From: Hymenobacter sedentarius
Lineage (GTDB): Bacteria; Bacteroidota; Bacteroidia; Cytophagales; Hymenobacteraceae
Direction of reading: 5' to 3'
DNA: 64,000 nt
Assembly: GCF_001507645.1 (NCBI RefSeq)
Contig: NZ_CP013909.1
Span: 2,480,001 to 2,544,000, forward strand
The translations under genes were made by a program, and so were the position numbers. The notes under the pieces were generated by a model. The model ran no database searches and had not been told where the DNA came from. It saw only the letters and a list, made by a program, of their open reading frames with translations. Below, piece after piece: positions 20,201 to 30,600 of the stretch. How positions within the stretch are numbered: position 1 is the stretch's first letter; the number at the start of each line of letters is the position of its first letter.

Positions 20201-20675
20201 CGCCCGACGAGCGGGTGATGAGCACGCCCGGCGTCTTGCCCGACAAGCCGGTGATGACGCTCGTTTCGCCCGAGCGCACCAGCGACGTGCCCTGCACTGT
20301 GGCCTGGGCCGTGCCCAATTGGTCGCGGTTGGCCGTCAAGCCCAGGGCCGTTACCACTACTTCATTGAGTTGTTTAACATCTGGCACCATGACAATGGTA
20401 AAGGTAGCTTCGCTGCCTATGGGGCGTTCCTGGCCCACATAGCCCACTGAGCTGAACACCAACGTTCCGCCTGTTTCCGGCACGTTGAGCGTGAAGGCAC
20501 CGTCTGGGCTCGTCGAAGTACCATTGGTCGTGCCTTTCACCAGCACCGTGATGCCGGGCAACCCTTCGCCCGTCTTTTGGTCGGTCACCCGCCCGGAGAT
20601 GGCTCGCGTCTGCGCGAGGGCTCCGTGGAAAAAAGTGACCATGAGCACCATGCTCATGAGTAGTATTCTTTTCAT
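17280..20675 (-). CDS. SusC/RagA-family TonB-linked outer-membrane protein (pair 2)
   Basis: A protein of 1131 aa from ATG 20675. It has a signal peptide ending ALAQ (about residue 22), a carboxypeptidase-regulatory-like domain (ISGRVTDQKTGEGLPGITV), then NEVVVTALG and a plug with IQIRGASTITGNLQPLIVVDG and VLKGAAASAVWGTRAANGV. The barrel ends in Tyr (FSIKFTY). Its N-terminal 110 residues are strikingly similar to those of SusC1, while the barrels differ, as expected for paralogues with different substrates. No promoter-like element is visible in the 136 bp before it, so it may be read from the upstream operon. Confidence 0.95.
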   Translation of the reverse strand: MKRILLMSMVLMVTFFHGALAQTRAISGRVTDQKTGEGLPGITVLVKGTTNGTSTSPDGAFTLNVPETGGTLVFSSVGYVGQERPIGSEATFTIVMVPDVKQLNEVVVTALGLTANRDQLGTAQATVQGTSLVRSGETSVITGLSGKTPGVLITRSSGDPGASANIQIRGASTITGNLQPLIVVDGIPIYNSSVGDDGILSSNGGAGSNQVNGVVQASRLNDINPDDIATMEVLKGAAASAVWGTRAANGVIVITTKKGASANGKLNVSYRSSYGVDQINRVPPLQTKFGQGGGGLYNNTTSASWGDRIADRKGGADTYITDPTATGYLGYATLPDGTRVYNIANGTAANPHGGKNSQTTYDQARAPFTTGYTWDNIATVSGGDTRSNFYVSLGNTYQKGIALNHSDNDRTTARINVDRQLSDKFRVSVNSSYIRTRSNRAQQGSNVSGIYLGGLRTSPDYDNSRYIGDYTDPAGNIFLDRQLSYRNKLGRAVVSAANPNGITNSGYDNPLWNLDRVRNESRVNRFLGALEMTYDVTPWLNILNRSGVDTYTDNRYAYFPVGAATSSTGSLTEEVIQETQVNNDLIARAHTNLGENVTLTGLVGYNLNARRSSQLGTTATGFINPFSPPQLNNTPSTNRSPYNATVEQRTAAIYSQVDLGLFNQLFLTGTVRGEQASTFGPEAKSTFVYSAGSLAWQFTKLPILAENRVLSFGKLRASYGVVGVQPTPYLTRTYYTPANGSVLGEGYGTTLDASNYGGGFVRSTSKGNPLIRPERKTELEGGLDLRFLQNRIGLTLTGYTNKTVDVILPVPVAATTGYTNTNANAATITNRGLEISMDGDVVKTDKFTWNVAPNFSLNRNKVTELAGATSIGLTGFSGSVSSRAVKDYALGALWGNSFDIRDNGTYNTDANGFPQLADNGTARVIGNPNPQWRGGLNNTFSYRGLSLNVLIDHVHGTDIWNGTKGALYFFGTAGELGEEITVSGAQAASLKLYTGQTLASAYKPNADGSYTFRGKVQNFGSGDVALDEQWYRNGLGNGFSGGPGAPFVEHVNYTRLREVTLNYSLTQSWLRTATKLSAIDLAVTGRNLYLWTNYTGVDPETNLTGVSNGRGIDYFNNPSTRSVIFSIKFTY

Positions 20676-20811
20676 GAAGTGAGTAATGAATGAGTAAGAA
20701 AAAAAGAGAGACTAAAGGAAATGAGTTGCTTGCAAGTAAGGCGTGGCAATTACGTTGTGAAACCTCGGTTGATTGGCTTATATGATTCAGCGTCGAGAAG
20801 TGGTTTATCAG

Positions 20812-21456
20812 TTAGAGCACCGTAAATTTTGCATACAGTGCATAGGGCGGGTTAATCTGGGTGCCGGAGATAACCTTGGCAGTAGCGCCGCCGGCCAGCT
20901 TAACGTCGGAGAGGGGCGTGAGAATCACCCGCGAACCGTCCTCGAGCACGTATTCGAAGGTGAAGACGATGAGGTCCCCGGTGAGCACTTCGTTGGGGCT
21001 GGTGGGCGTGGCGCCTAGCAGGTTGCGCAGGCTGGGCAATGCCTCGCCCGTAGCGAAAAAGAGGCGCTGGAGGCCCGTAAGCGCTTCCTGGCTGTTGAGC
21101 GAAACCTTGGCCGGAAACGTGCTATACGAGCCCTGCAGCACGCGGGGCCCGATGTTGATGCCGCGCTGAAAGCTCTTGTACACCTCCACGGCTCGGATTT
21201 TCACGTCGCGCTGGTCCTGGATGTCGAAGCTGAACTCGAATACCGGGCGCGTGGGGTCCGGCAGGCGGGCCAGGTTGGCGATGCTGGCGGCGGCCCGGGT
21301 GGTGTTGAAGTAGCTTTTCTCCACATCGGCGCTGACCTTGGGGAAAATCAGCGGCACGCTGGTGACCGCGGGAGCCGGAATCTTGCTGCTTTCCTTGCAG
21401 CAGCTGAGCGAGCCCAGCGCCGAAACGAGCAGGAAGCCAAGGATGAGCTTTTTCAT
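20812..21456 (-). CDS. small outer-membrane lipoprotein of a SusCD operon
   Basis: A protein of 214 aa from ATG 21456 (MKKLILGFLL), with a lipoprotein-type signal ending GSLSC (Cys19). The mature part is beta-rich and has no family I can name. It ends GTQINPPYALYAKFTVL. It lies 42 bp after the SusD of pair 3 and so is the third gene of a SusC-SusD-lipoprotein operon, the position where surface substrate-binding proteins such as SusE often sit. A truncated, nearly identical copy is at 15253-15660. A binding role is inference. Confidence 0.8.
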   Translation of the reverse strand: MKKLILGFLLVSALGSLSCCKESSKIPAPAVTSVPLIFPKVSADVEKSYFNTTRAAASIANLARLPDPTRPVFEFSFDIQDQRDVKIRAVEVYKSFQRGINIGPRVLQGSYSTFPAKVSLNSQEALTGLQRLFFATGEALPSLRNLLGATPTSPNEVLTGDLIVFTFEYVLEDGSRVILTPLSDVKLAGGATAKVISGTQINPPYALYAKFTVL

Positions 21457-21498
21457 GGGATAGATAGGCGAGACTATATACAAGGAAGAGCTGGACGG

Positions 21499-23301
21499 TT
21501 ACCGGTCCCAGAAAATGCGGTAGGTTGGGCTGGCCGGGTCCACCTGGGCCTTGGGAGCCGAGGGGTTAGCATTGGCCGTGATGTCCTGCTGGGAGTAGTA
21601 CAGGCGCCGGGGAAACAAGCCCGCGCCCGTGGTAATGGGGTCGTTGTCTTCCACCAGCCCCACGTTGCTGCCAATGTTGTTGTTGTCGGGCACGGTGAGG
21701 ATGGGGTAGCCCGTGCGGCGCCAGTCGGTATAGATATCGGGGCCCATGCCGAAACTGGCCACGTACTTCTCTTCCATGATGACCTGCAGCGGCGTCTTGG
21801 CCGGGCCGGTGGCGGTACCATCGAAGCGGGCCAGCGCTCCGTTTATATAAGTGGCGATTTCGGCCGCCGGAATGGGGCCCAGAGCGCGCGAGCCGCTCGG
21901 GATGGCCGTGGGGTAGGGGGCACCGGACGTAGTGGTGGGGCTGGGCGAGGTGCCTTCGGCCAGGGCAATGGCGTTTACTTTATCAAAGGAAGCCTGCAGG
22001 GCCGCTTGCAGCGCCGTGCGCGCGGCAGCGCGGTTGTTCAGGATGACGAGGTGGGCTTCGGCTTCCAGAAACTTGCGGCTGAAGTAGGGCAGCAGGCGTT
22101 GGGCTACCAGGCCCCGGCCAAAGGTGGTGTTGGCGTTGCCGCCCCGGCCGTCGTCGTAGCGGCCGCCCACGGGGTAGAGGCCGGGCAGCGTGCGCGTGCT
22201 CGACGACAGCGCGCTGGCGTTGGCCGGGCCCGTGCTGCCGGCGCGCGTGGTCACAAAGCGGGCGTCATTGGGGTCCTGGTAGTCGTAGGTGGCGCGGTCG
22301 GGAGCGATGCGGGTGGCCAGCTGGTTGAAGAAGTAATACGGCACGCGGGGGTCGGCGTAGCCCAGCGCGGGGTTGGGGATGGGCCGCACCGCCGCAGTGG
22401 GGCTGGGGTTGGTGCCGTCGCCGTACTTCATGAGCAGGTACAGGAAGCGGCCGATGTTGTTTTCACGGCCCGCGTTCACGTAATCGGCCAGGTACCCAAC
22501 GTTGCGGTTGGCCGGCGACTCCGACGCACCGTACTTGAACTCAAAATCATCGGTTGCTTCCAGTAGTCCGCCGGTTCCGGTCAGCAAGGCGGCCACCTGC
22601 TGCTGAAAAGCGGCATCGGAACGGGTTTTGCGAATCTGCACCAGCAGCTTCAGCTTGAGGGTGCGGCCAAAGCGGGCCCACTTGGTGAGGTCGCCGCCAT
22701 AAATCAAGTCCGCAGTGCCCGTGACGCCCGCGCCCGGCTTGGCCAGGTTGCCCAAGCCTTCGTCTATCAGCGCAAACAGGCCCTGGATGCCGAGGCCCGG
22801 ATTGCCGTTGTAGATGTCGGCGTCTTTGTCGAAGCGCGGCGACGTGTTCTGCGCGCCTTTCAGCGCTTCCGAGTACGGCACGTCTCCGAACATGTCCACC
22901 AGTTGGCTGAAGACGTAGGCCTTTTGCAGTTGGGCAATGCCCACGTAGCCCCAGCGCTGCTCGGTGGTGCCCTGCGTGATGAGCAACTCGTTGTTGGCCA
23001 GCATGTCGGAGTACAGCCCGTTCCAGGGGCCGCTGAAGGAGTCGCCGGTCTGCTGGAAATTGCCGATGCTGCGGCCGTTGGAAAGCTGCTGCATCAGGGC
23101 GGAAGTGGGCTGGCCCAGGCCCGCAATGTTGAAGCCCAGGTAAGTGGACGTGGCCGTTTGGGTTACCGGCAGGAGTTGCTGCAGCTCGGCTTTCGACGGG
23201 TGAATGGGGTCGACGTTGACGTCGTAAAAGTCTTTGCACCCCGGGGTTCCCATGAGCAGGCCAGTCAGGGCCAGTGCGGTGGAAATAGTGCGAAATTTCA
23301 T
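21499..23301 (-). CDS. SusD/RagB-like outer-membrane lipoprotein, SusD-like_2 group (pair 3)
   Basis: A protein of 600 aa with a lipoprotein signal ending GTPGC (Cys22). It has the group motif LVDMFGDVPYSEALKG near residue 140 and the C-terminal blocks IYTDWRRTGYPILTVP and RLYYSQQDI, ending IFWDR. It is about 130 aa longer than the pair-2 protein because of inserts in the middle. It starts 22 bp after its SusC partner. The C-terminal TGYPILTVP segment is the part whose relative is preserved in the chimeric remnant at 15253-15660. Confidence 0.92.
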   Translation of the reverse strand: MKFRTISTALALTGLLMGTPGCKDFYDVNVDPIHPSKAELQQLLPVTQTATSTYLGFNIAGLGQPTSALMQQLSNGRSIGNFQQTGDSFSGPWNGLYSDMLANNELLITQGTTEQRWGYVGIAQLQKAYVFSQLVDMFGDVPYSEALKGAQNTSPRFDKDADIYNGNPGLGIQGLFALIDEGLGNLAKPGAGVTGTADLIYGGDLTKWARFGRTLKLKLLVQIRKTRSDAAFQQQVAALLTGTGGLLEATDDFEFKYGASESPANRNVGYLADYVNAGRENNIGRFLYLLMKYGDGTNPSPTAAVRPIPNPALGYADPRVPYYFFNQLATRIAPDRATYDYQDPNDARFVTTRAGSTGPANASALSSSTRTLPGLYPVGGRYDDGRGGNANTTFGRGLVAQRLLPYFSRKFLEAEAHLVILNNRAAARTALQAALQASFDKVNAIALAEGTSPSPTTTSGAPYPTAIPSGSRALGPIPAAEIATYINGALARFDGTATGPAKTPLQVIMEEKYVASFGMGPDIYTDWRRTGYPILTVPDNNNIGSNVGLVEDNDPITTGAGLFPRRLYYSQQDITANANPSAPKAQVDPASPTYRIFWDR

Positions 23302-23323
23302 GGTGAGGAGAAGCGAAGGCTGA

Positions 23324-26300
23324 TTAGAAATTCACCCGCAGGTTCACGCCGTAGCGCCGGGTGTTGGGCGCGTTCGTGTACTCGAAGCCTTGCTGGTTGC
23401 TGGCCCCGAAGGTGTTGGTTTCGGGGTCGAAGTGGGTGTGCTGCGGAATGTTGGGTGAGTACCAGTACAGGTTGCGACCCGAAACCGAGACGTTCACCAC
23501 GCCGAAGGGCGTTTTCGCCAGCAAGGACTTGGGCAGGTCGTAGCCCAAGGACACCTCGCGCAGGCGTACCGTGGTGGCGTCGTACACGTTTTTCTCGTCG
23601 AACGCGCCCAGGCCGGCCGCGCCGGAGCTGAAGTAGTAGTCGTTGACCGAAATGGCGGTGTTGTTGGGAATAGTGGAGCCATCGGCATTGCGCAACGGCA
23701 GGTGCGTGGTGGGGTCGCCCTTCACGCCTTTAATAATGACCAGCTTGTTCCGGTCTTCGGTGTCTTTGGTTACGCCACGGCCCAGATACGAGGCCAGGGT
23801 AGTCGAGTACAGGTCGCCGCCCTTGCGGTAGTCCACCAGCACGTTCATCGTAATTCCCTTATAGGTGAACTGGTTAATGAAACCCATTAGAAACTGGGGG
23901 TTGGGGTTGCCAATAATCTTGGAGTTGGGGTCCTGAATCATGTGCCCGGTGGCCGGGTTGATGAGGTAGTCACCGTGCTCGTCGCGCGCGGCAGCCGAGC
24001 CGTAGAACACGCCGTAGTCTTCGCCCGGCTTGAGAATGGCCTGAATGCCGCCCGCGAAGCCGGTGCCAAACGTGAGCTGGGGCAGGCCGGCCGTCAGGCT
24101 TTCGACCTTGTTTTTGTTGCGTGTGAAATTGAACGTGCTGCTCCACACAACGCCCTTGGTTTGCACGGGGATGGCGGTGAAGGCCACTTCAAACCCTTTG
24201 TTGGAAATCTCGCCGAAGTTGGTGAAAAGCGCGCCAAAGCCCGAGGCCACCGGCAAATCAACGGGCGCAATCTGGTTGGTCGAGCGCCGGTCGTAGTACG
24301 AAGCTCCCAGCGTGATGCGGTTCTTGTAAAAGGACAAGTCGGTGCCCAATTCAAGCTCGTTGGTGAATTCCGGGGTGAGGGCCGGGTTGCCAATGGCGCC
24401 GCCCAGGCCCAGGCCCGTGATGCCATTAAACGGAAACTCGGTGCCAATGCCCTGGCCGGCGTTGCCAAACGAAGGATTGATGGTAAAGCGCGTGGGGCCG
24501 GCGGTGTACGGGGGCGCGTCGCGGCCCACCCGGGCGTAGGCCGCCCGCACCTTTGCCAAGGATAGCCACGGGATTTCCAACCCAAGCGCTTCGTTTACCA
24601 CCACCGAGCCGCTGATGCTGGGGTAAAAGAACGAGCGGCCGCTGTTGCCCAGTTGCCCGCCCTTGTTTAGCGTCGACGACCAGTCGTTGCGGGCCGTGGC
24701 CGTGAGAAAGGCCCAGTCCTTGTAGCCCACCGTCACATCGCCGAGCACGCCCATGAGGCGGCGCTTGGAGAAGTCGTAGCCGTTGGTGTTTTTGTCGGTG
24801 GTGTTTTCGATGTTGTCGATGCCAAACACGATGATGCCGCGGCCGGAATACGCCCGGAAGTCCTGCTTGCGCTGGTTGATATTCTGGCCCACCGACGCCC
24901 GCAGGCTGAGGTCTTCGGTGAGGTTTTTATTGAAGGTGAGCAGGACGGTTTGCTCCAGCTCGGTGTTCTGGATGTTGTCTTCGAGAACGTTGCCCACGCC
25001 GCCGTAGCCGTTGGAGCCGGGGCGCACGGTGGTGCGGCGGTTGTCGGTATAAGTATTGATGCCGCCGGTGTAGCTCAACGTCAGCCATTCCTTAAAGGCG
25101 TAGCTCAGGCTGGCGCTGGCCGTGATGCGGTCCACCCGGGAGGTGTACTCGTTGTTCTCGGTGCTCCAGCGCGGGTTGTCTGCCTGGCCCGAGAGCCAGC
25201 CAAAGTACTGCTGATGCGTCACCGGGTCGATGTTGGGCAGGCCCTGCAGGTCGAGGTTGCGTGGAATGAACAGCGTGCGCGCAAACGCCGACGCGCTGCC
25301 AAAGGCATTGTTGGCCCCCAGCTGCGGGCCCTGCTGCTCGGTATTGGTGTAGCCCACCGTGCCGTTGATGCTGAACTTGTTGAAGTGCCCCGAGCCGCCC
25401 GCGCTCACGTTGTTGCGGATAAACTTGGAGTTCGGGATGGTGCCCACCTGGTCGGCGCGCGACAGGATGGTCGAGAACGTGGCGTTATCGCCGGTACCGG
25501 TCAGCGACACTGAGTTCTCGAACAAGTGGCCCGTATCGAAGAAGTCCTTCACGTTGTTGGGGTAGGCCTGGTACGGGATGGTGGCATCGAGCGGAATGCC
25601 CAGGTTGGCGTTGCCGGCCTGGGGGTGGGGGAGGGTAGTGGGCGCGATGTCGCTGCCGAAGGCCGGGCCCCACGAACCGTTGGTGGAGTAGTTGTTGCCG
25701 CCGCTGCCGAAGTTGGCGCCGGTGCCATACGTATTCTGGTAGTCGGGCAGGCCCGCGATTTTTTCGATGGAGTAGCCCGTGGTGTAGCCCAACTGCACGC
25801 CCTTGGCACCGCGCTGCCCGCCCCCGGTTTTCGTGGTGATGACAATCACGCCTCCGGCCGCCCGCGAGCCATACAGCGCCGCCGCGGCCGCGCCCTTCAG
25901 CACGTTGATGGACGCAATGTTATTGGGGTCAATGTCGGCCGTGCGGCTGGAGTAGCCGGCGCCCCGCACCAGCTGGTTCTCGGATTCGGTCTGGGAATTG
26001 TCGTAGGGCACGCCATCCACGATGAACAGCGGCTGGTTGTTGCCGAGCAGCGAGGTATTGCCCCGGATGGTGATGCGCGACGACGCCCCCGGCACCCCGC
26101 TGGAGCTCGTGATGTTCACGCCCGGCACCTTGCCCGTCAGCGTGCGCAGGATGTCGGGCTCGGAGCGCTGCACCACCTGCTCGGTCTTCACTTCCGATAC
26201 CGCATAGCCCAACGCCCGCTTCTCCCGCTGAATGCCGAGGGACGTTACCACCACCTCATCCAGCTGTTTGGTGTCCACGGCCATGGCCACGTCCACGGTG

Positions 26301-26569
26301 GCGGAGTTGCCCACGGCTTGCTCAACCGTGACGTAGCCCAGGTACTTGAATTGCAGCGTGGCCTCCGGACCGGCCACGTTCAGCGCGTACCGTCCCTCTG
26401 TGTCGGTAGCTGTGCCCACGGTTGTGCCTTTCACAATCACGCTCACGCCGGGCAGGCCCTCGTTGGTGCTTTTATCAAGCACGCGTCCCGACACCGGCCG
26501 GCTCTGGGCCCAGCTCCGCCCCGTCAGAGAGAGCAGTAAGAGCAGGCAGAATAGTAGTGGTCTCTTCAT
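23324..26569 (-). CDS. SusC/RagA-family TonB-linked outer-membrane protein (pair 3)
   Basis: A protein of 1081 aa from ATG 26569 with a signal peptide ending SWAQ (about residue 22). The regulatory-like domain (VSGRVLDKSTNEGLPGVSV) is followed by DEVVVTSLGIQREKRALGY. The plug has ITIRGNTSLLGNNQPLFIVDG and VLKGAAAAALYGSRAAGGV, and the barrel ends in Phe (GVNLRVNF). It is the first gene of the longest minus-strand operon, followed by susD3 and the lipoprotein. Confidence 0.95.
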   Translation of the reverse strand: MKRPLLFCLLLLLSLTGRSWAQSRPVSGRVLDKSTNEGLPGVSVIVKGTTVGTATDTEGRYALNVAGPEATLQFKYLGYVTVEQAVGNSATVDVAMAVDTKQLDEVVVTSLGIQREKRALGYAVSEVKTEQVVQRSEPDILRTLTGKVPGVNITSSSGVPGASSRITIRGNTSLLGNNQPLFIVDGVPYDNSQTESENQLVRGAGYSSRTADIDPNNIASINVLKGAAAAALYGSRAAGGVIVITTKTGGGQRGAKGVQLGYTTGYSIEKIAGLPDYQNTYGTGANFGSGGNNYSTNGSWGPAFGSDIAPTTLPHPQAGNANLGIPLDATIPYQAYPNNVKDFFDTGHLFENSVSLTGTGDNATFSTILSRADQVGTIPNSKFIRNNVSAGGSGHFNKFSINGTVGYTNTEQQGPQLGANNAFGSASAFARTLFIPRNLDLQGLPNIDPVTHQQYFGWLSGQADNPRWSTENNEYTSRVDRITASASLSYAFKEWLTLSYTGGINTYTDNRRTTVRPGSNGYGGVGNVLEDNIQNTELEQTVLLTFNKNLTEDLSLRASVGQNINQRKQDFRAYSGRGIIVFGIDNIENTTDKNTNGYDFSKRRLMGVLGDVTVGYKDWAFLTATARNDWSSTLNKGGQLGNSGRSFFYPSISGSVVVNEALGLEIPWLSLAKVRAAYARVGRDAPPYTAGPTRFTINPSFGNAGQGIGTEFPFNGITGLGLGGAIGNPALTPEFTNELELGTDLSFYKNRITLGASYYDRRSTNQIAPVDLPVASGFGALFTNFGEISNKGFEVAFTAIPVQTKGVVWSSTFNFTRNKNKVESLTAGLPQLTFGTGFAGGIQAILKPGEDYGVFYGSAAARDEHGDYLINPATGHMIQDPNSKIIGNPNPQFLMGFINQFTYKGITMNVLVDYRKGGDLYSTTLASYLGRGVTKDTEDRNKLVIIKGVKGDPTTHLPLRNADGSTIPNNTAISVNDYYFSSGAAGLGAFDEKNVYDATTVRLREVSLGYDLPKSLLAKTPFGVVNVSVSGRNLYWYSPNIPQHTHFDPETNTFGASNQQGFEYTNAPNTRRYGVNLRVNF

Positions 26570-27670
26570 TGAATTATCAAAGAGGGTGATTCAGGGAAGG
26601 GAAAGGGGAGAGGATGTCAACGAGCAGGATTCCAAGGGTTGAAAGTAGTGTTTTTGCCTAAAAATGTAGGCCGGCATTGGGTTTTACTTGGGTAAGCTTC
26701 AGTATGCTCCACCGTGTGCTTACCTGATTAGTATGATACCTATTAAAAGCAGTTAGTATAACAACTCCTTGCTGCCACTAGATGAAGTGGTATATGATAT
26801 TGAACTATACAAAGGTTGGGCCTGGGTAATCTGTTGTATGGCGTGGTGCGTTTTAATTTTATTTATAAAAGCATACCCTTTATTGCCGGATGACGCCGCT
26901 TGCCTCCTGCTAGTGCCTTTCGCAGTACCACCCTTATTGAAAGTTAAGGGCTTTCAAGCTTATTGATTGTGTTTTTTTATTAAATAATATTGTATATTTT
27001 CTGGAGAGTGCGATTGATAAGTGCCAATTACCTCCTTATCAGCTGCTATGGACACCTTATAGCTGTGATTTATGGAAGCCGTTTTATGCATTCTTTGCCA
27101 TGGGCTGCATCTCCATACTGGCGCCAGCCAAGACCGATATAGGCCCTAATACCAGGGTTTTGTCCCTCATTAAGCTCCGCCTCACTAAATTTTCATGGTG
27201 TTAACCTTCAGGTAACGAAAACTTGTAATACCTTGCCAAAGAATTAAGCCGAATAAGTGGGCATTATGCTTGGTTGCGTTGTAACTCTTGTGTTTTTTAC
27301 CGCGTCAGTTCCACTTCGGGCTTTTGCGGTCGGGTACTGAGAGTCAGCAAAACAGCTACCATAGCAAATCAAGAGGGCAGCCGGTCTTAATTCACCCACC
27401 CAGTTAGCAGAAACGAGCAAAGAACTGTAGTGCAAACAGCCTTTTTAAAGTTCATGAGCTGCTTTTGCCTTGGGCGTATTGGGTTCAGCGGGTGGATGCG
27501 AACTCTAAAAACTCAATTGTTCCTATTCTCCTTCTGGGCACGCAGGGGAGGGATACTCCCTGCTCGAACTGCTTGTAGTGATTACGGAAGCTTATTTTCT
27601 GTGTAATTACCTTTTCTCTCACCTTTAACCCTTGTTTTTTTACCTTTTCACTCACCAACCAACCACTCAA
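26570..27670. other. AT-rich divergent intergenic region between two SusCD operons
   Basis: About 1.1 kb separates the starts of SusC3 (minus) and SusC4 (plus). It is visibly richer in A and T than the flanks and holds no convincing gene. A 65-codon frame at 26769-26966 is hydrophobic but lacks conserved features. It probably carries the promoters and leaders of both operons. No exact TAnnTTTG box was found near either start, and no regulator is encoded. Confidence 0.6.
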
Positions 27671-30600
27671 ATGAAAAAACTCTTATGTATGGTCATGCTT
27701 CTCATGACCGGCCTGTTGCAGCAGGTCTATGCTCAAAACCGCTCGCTCTCCGGGCGAGTCACTGACCGGGCTTCCGGCCAGGGACTGCCCGGAGCGACTG
27801 TCCTGGTAAAAGGGACGACGGTGGGAGCATCAACGAATGCAGACGGTAGTTTTACCCTGAGCGTACCCGCTACGGCTACTACGCTTACGTTCAGCTCCAT
27901 TGGCTACACCACGGTGGAGCAGCCCATTGGCGCTGACAACACCTACAATGTGGCCCTCGCTACCGACGCAAAGGAACTCGGCGAAGTCGTAGTTACCGGC
28001 GCTCTGGGCATCCAGCGTCAGCAGCAGCAAGTGGGTTATGCCACGGCTACCCTTGACAGCAAAGAGCTGACGCAGGCCCGGGTTACCAACGTGGCCAACG
28101 GCCTGGCTGGTAAAGTGTCGGGCTTGCAAATTCAGACCCTGAGCAGCAGTGTCAACCCCACTCCTCGCGTAACGCTGCGCGGCAGCCGTTCCTTGACGGG
28201 CAACAACGAAGCCCTTGTTGTAATCGACGGCGTTATCTCCACCAACGAAGTATTGGGTGCCCTTAACCCCGACGACGTAGCATCCATCGACGTCCTGAAA
28301 GGTGCTAACGCAGCCGCTCTTTATGGCTCGCAGGCTTCGAACGGGGCATTGATTATCACCACCAAAAAAGGCGGTAACAACAACCAGGTTACGTTTTCGC
28401 ACACTTCACAGCTCGAGTCGATTTCGTTTCTGCCCAAGTTTCAGAATGAGTTCGGCCCTGGCTCGCCCGACTGGTACAACAACTCGGATAACGCCAAGGC
28501 TGGTATCTTCTTCGACCCGAGTGGGGCTGTAGACGAAGAGTACCACTACCAGTACCAGGGCTTCGAAAACCAGCAGTACGGTCCCCGTTTCAATGGGACG
28601 CTCCAGCCTTTTGGTCAGACCCTGGCCGATGGCAGCGTGCAGAAGCTGACCTACGAAGCGCGTCCGAACGAGAAGAAGAAGTTCTTCAACAACGGGTACC
28701 AGATGCAGAATGGCATTACCTTCTCGGGCGGTGATGAGAAGACCAAGTTTTTCACTTCCTACCAGAACGTGCACAACAACGGCATCGTACCCAAAGACCA
28801 GTTCGACCGCAATAGCTTCCGTTTCAACGCCTCGCGTGAATTTGGTCGCCTAAACGTTGGCTTCAACGCCTCGTACTCGCAGCAAGTTGCTGATGTGACG
28901 TCGAACCTGGACCGGAACACGTCGGTATATTGGAACGTCTTCAATACCACGGTGATGGCTCCTCTCACGCAGTACAGCGATTATAAGAACGACAAGTACT
29001 CGGAGCCAAACTATGGCTATTACAACGCTTACTACTTCAACCCCTACTTCATCATCGATGCTAACCGCACCAAGGACCGTCGCAACACGATTCAGGGCAA
29101 CATCGATTTGGGCTATAAGCTGACCGATTGGCTGCGTCTCAATTACCGTTTGGGTACTACCAGCACGGCTCAGTCCAGCCTCACCACGCAGAACAAGTTC
29201 TCGCTGGCTGCGGGTTCGCCCAAGCAAATTGCCAGCTACACCGGCTTCGTACAGGACCTGGGCAGCAGCCTGACCCGTCTGAACTCGGACGCGTTCCTGA
29301 GCATGGATAAAACCTTTGGTGATATCACGGTGCAGGCCATTGTCGGCAACAACATTCAGCAACTCGACAGCCGCTACAACTACGTAGCATCTACGGCACT
29401 CGCGGTGCCCGTGGAAGGCGACGTCTTCAACCTGAACAACCGCATCGGCAACCTGGAAGGCCGTAGCGCCCGCGCGCAGTCCCGCCTGTACGCTTACTAC
29501 GGCGACCTGACCCTGGGCTACAAGGACTTCTTCTACCTGCACGGCTCGGGCCGCTACGATAACGTGTCCATCCTGGAGCGCGGCAACCGCAGCTTCTTCT
29601 ACCCAGCCGTCGACGCTTCGTTCGTATTCACTAACGCTGTTTCGGCTTTGAAAGACCTTTCTTTCCTGGATTACGGTAAGATTCGTGGTGGTATCTCGAA
29701 GGTTAGCCAAGTAAACTTGGGTGGCTTCACTTCCAACGGTGTGTTCAACACCGGCGGCGCGTACTCGCTTGCCCAAACCTTCCCCTTGGGCCTCGGCTTT
29801 CCCTTCCCCTCTAAGTCAGGCTTCACTGCCGGCGGAACCCTTGTACAGCCCGGTCTCAAGCCAGAGGATACCCGCTCCATTGAAACCGGTATCGAACTCA
29901 GCTTCCTGAAGCGCCGCGTATCGGCTGCAGCCACGTACTACGCACAGAAGAGCACCAACCAAACGGTTACGACCAGCATCTCGGGTGCTGCCGGTGCTCA
30001 GTTTGTGCTGCTCAATGCCGGTGAGGTACAGAACCGCGGCGTTGAACTGGACCTGAACATGACGCCTGTGCGTGTAGATAACGGCCTGACGATTACGGTT
30101 GGTGGCAACTTCAACTACAACGCCAACGAAGTGGTTTCGCTTCCCAACGGCCTGACGCAGTTGAACCTGACCGGCAGCGGCCGTCAGAGCACCAACGCCG
30201 ACCTGTTTGCTATCCCCGGCCAGGCTTTCCCATCGCTCGTAGGCACCTACTACCAGCGCACTGCTGATGGCCGCGTGAAAATGTCCAAGGTGAGCGACCC
30301 CAACGACCCTTCCCTGGTTCGTTACGTTCCAATGATTGCCACGGACACCAAGAACTTTGGCAATACGCAGCCTAAATACCGCTACGGCTTCAACAGCACC
30401 ATCAGCTACAAAGGCATCACGCTGGCCGGACAGGCTGAGATGCGTACGGGCTATGTCGTGTACAACACTATCGGTGAGAACCTCGACTTCACGGGTATTG
30501 GCACGCGCAGCACCCAGTTTGACCGCAAGGACTTTGTATACCCCAACTCGGCTATTCCGCAGACGGACGCCGCGGGCAATGTTACTTACGTTCCTAACAC

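Noticed and set aside
26769..26966. 65-codon hydrophobic frame in the 1.1-kb intergenic region
   Set aside because: No conserved features and odd composition; treated as chance.
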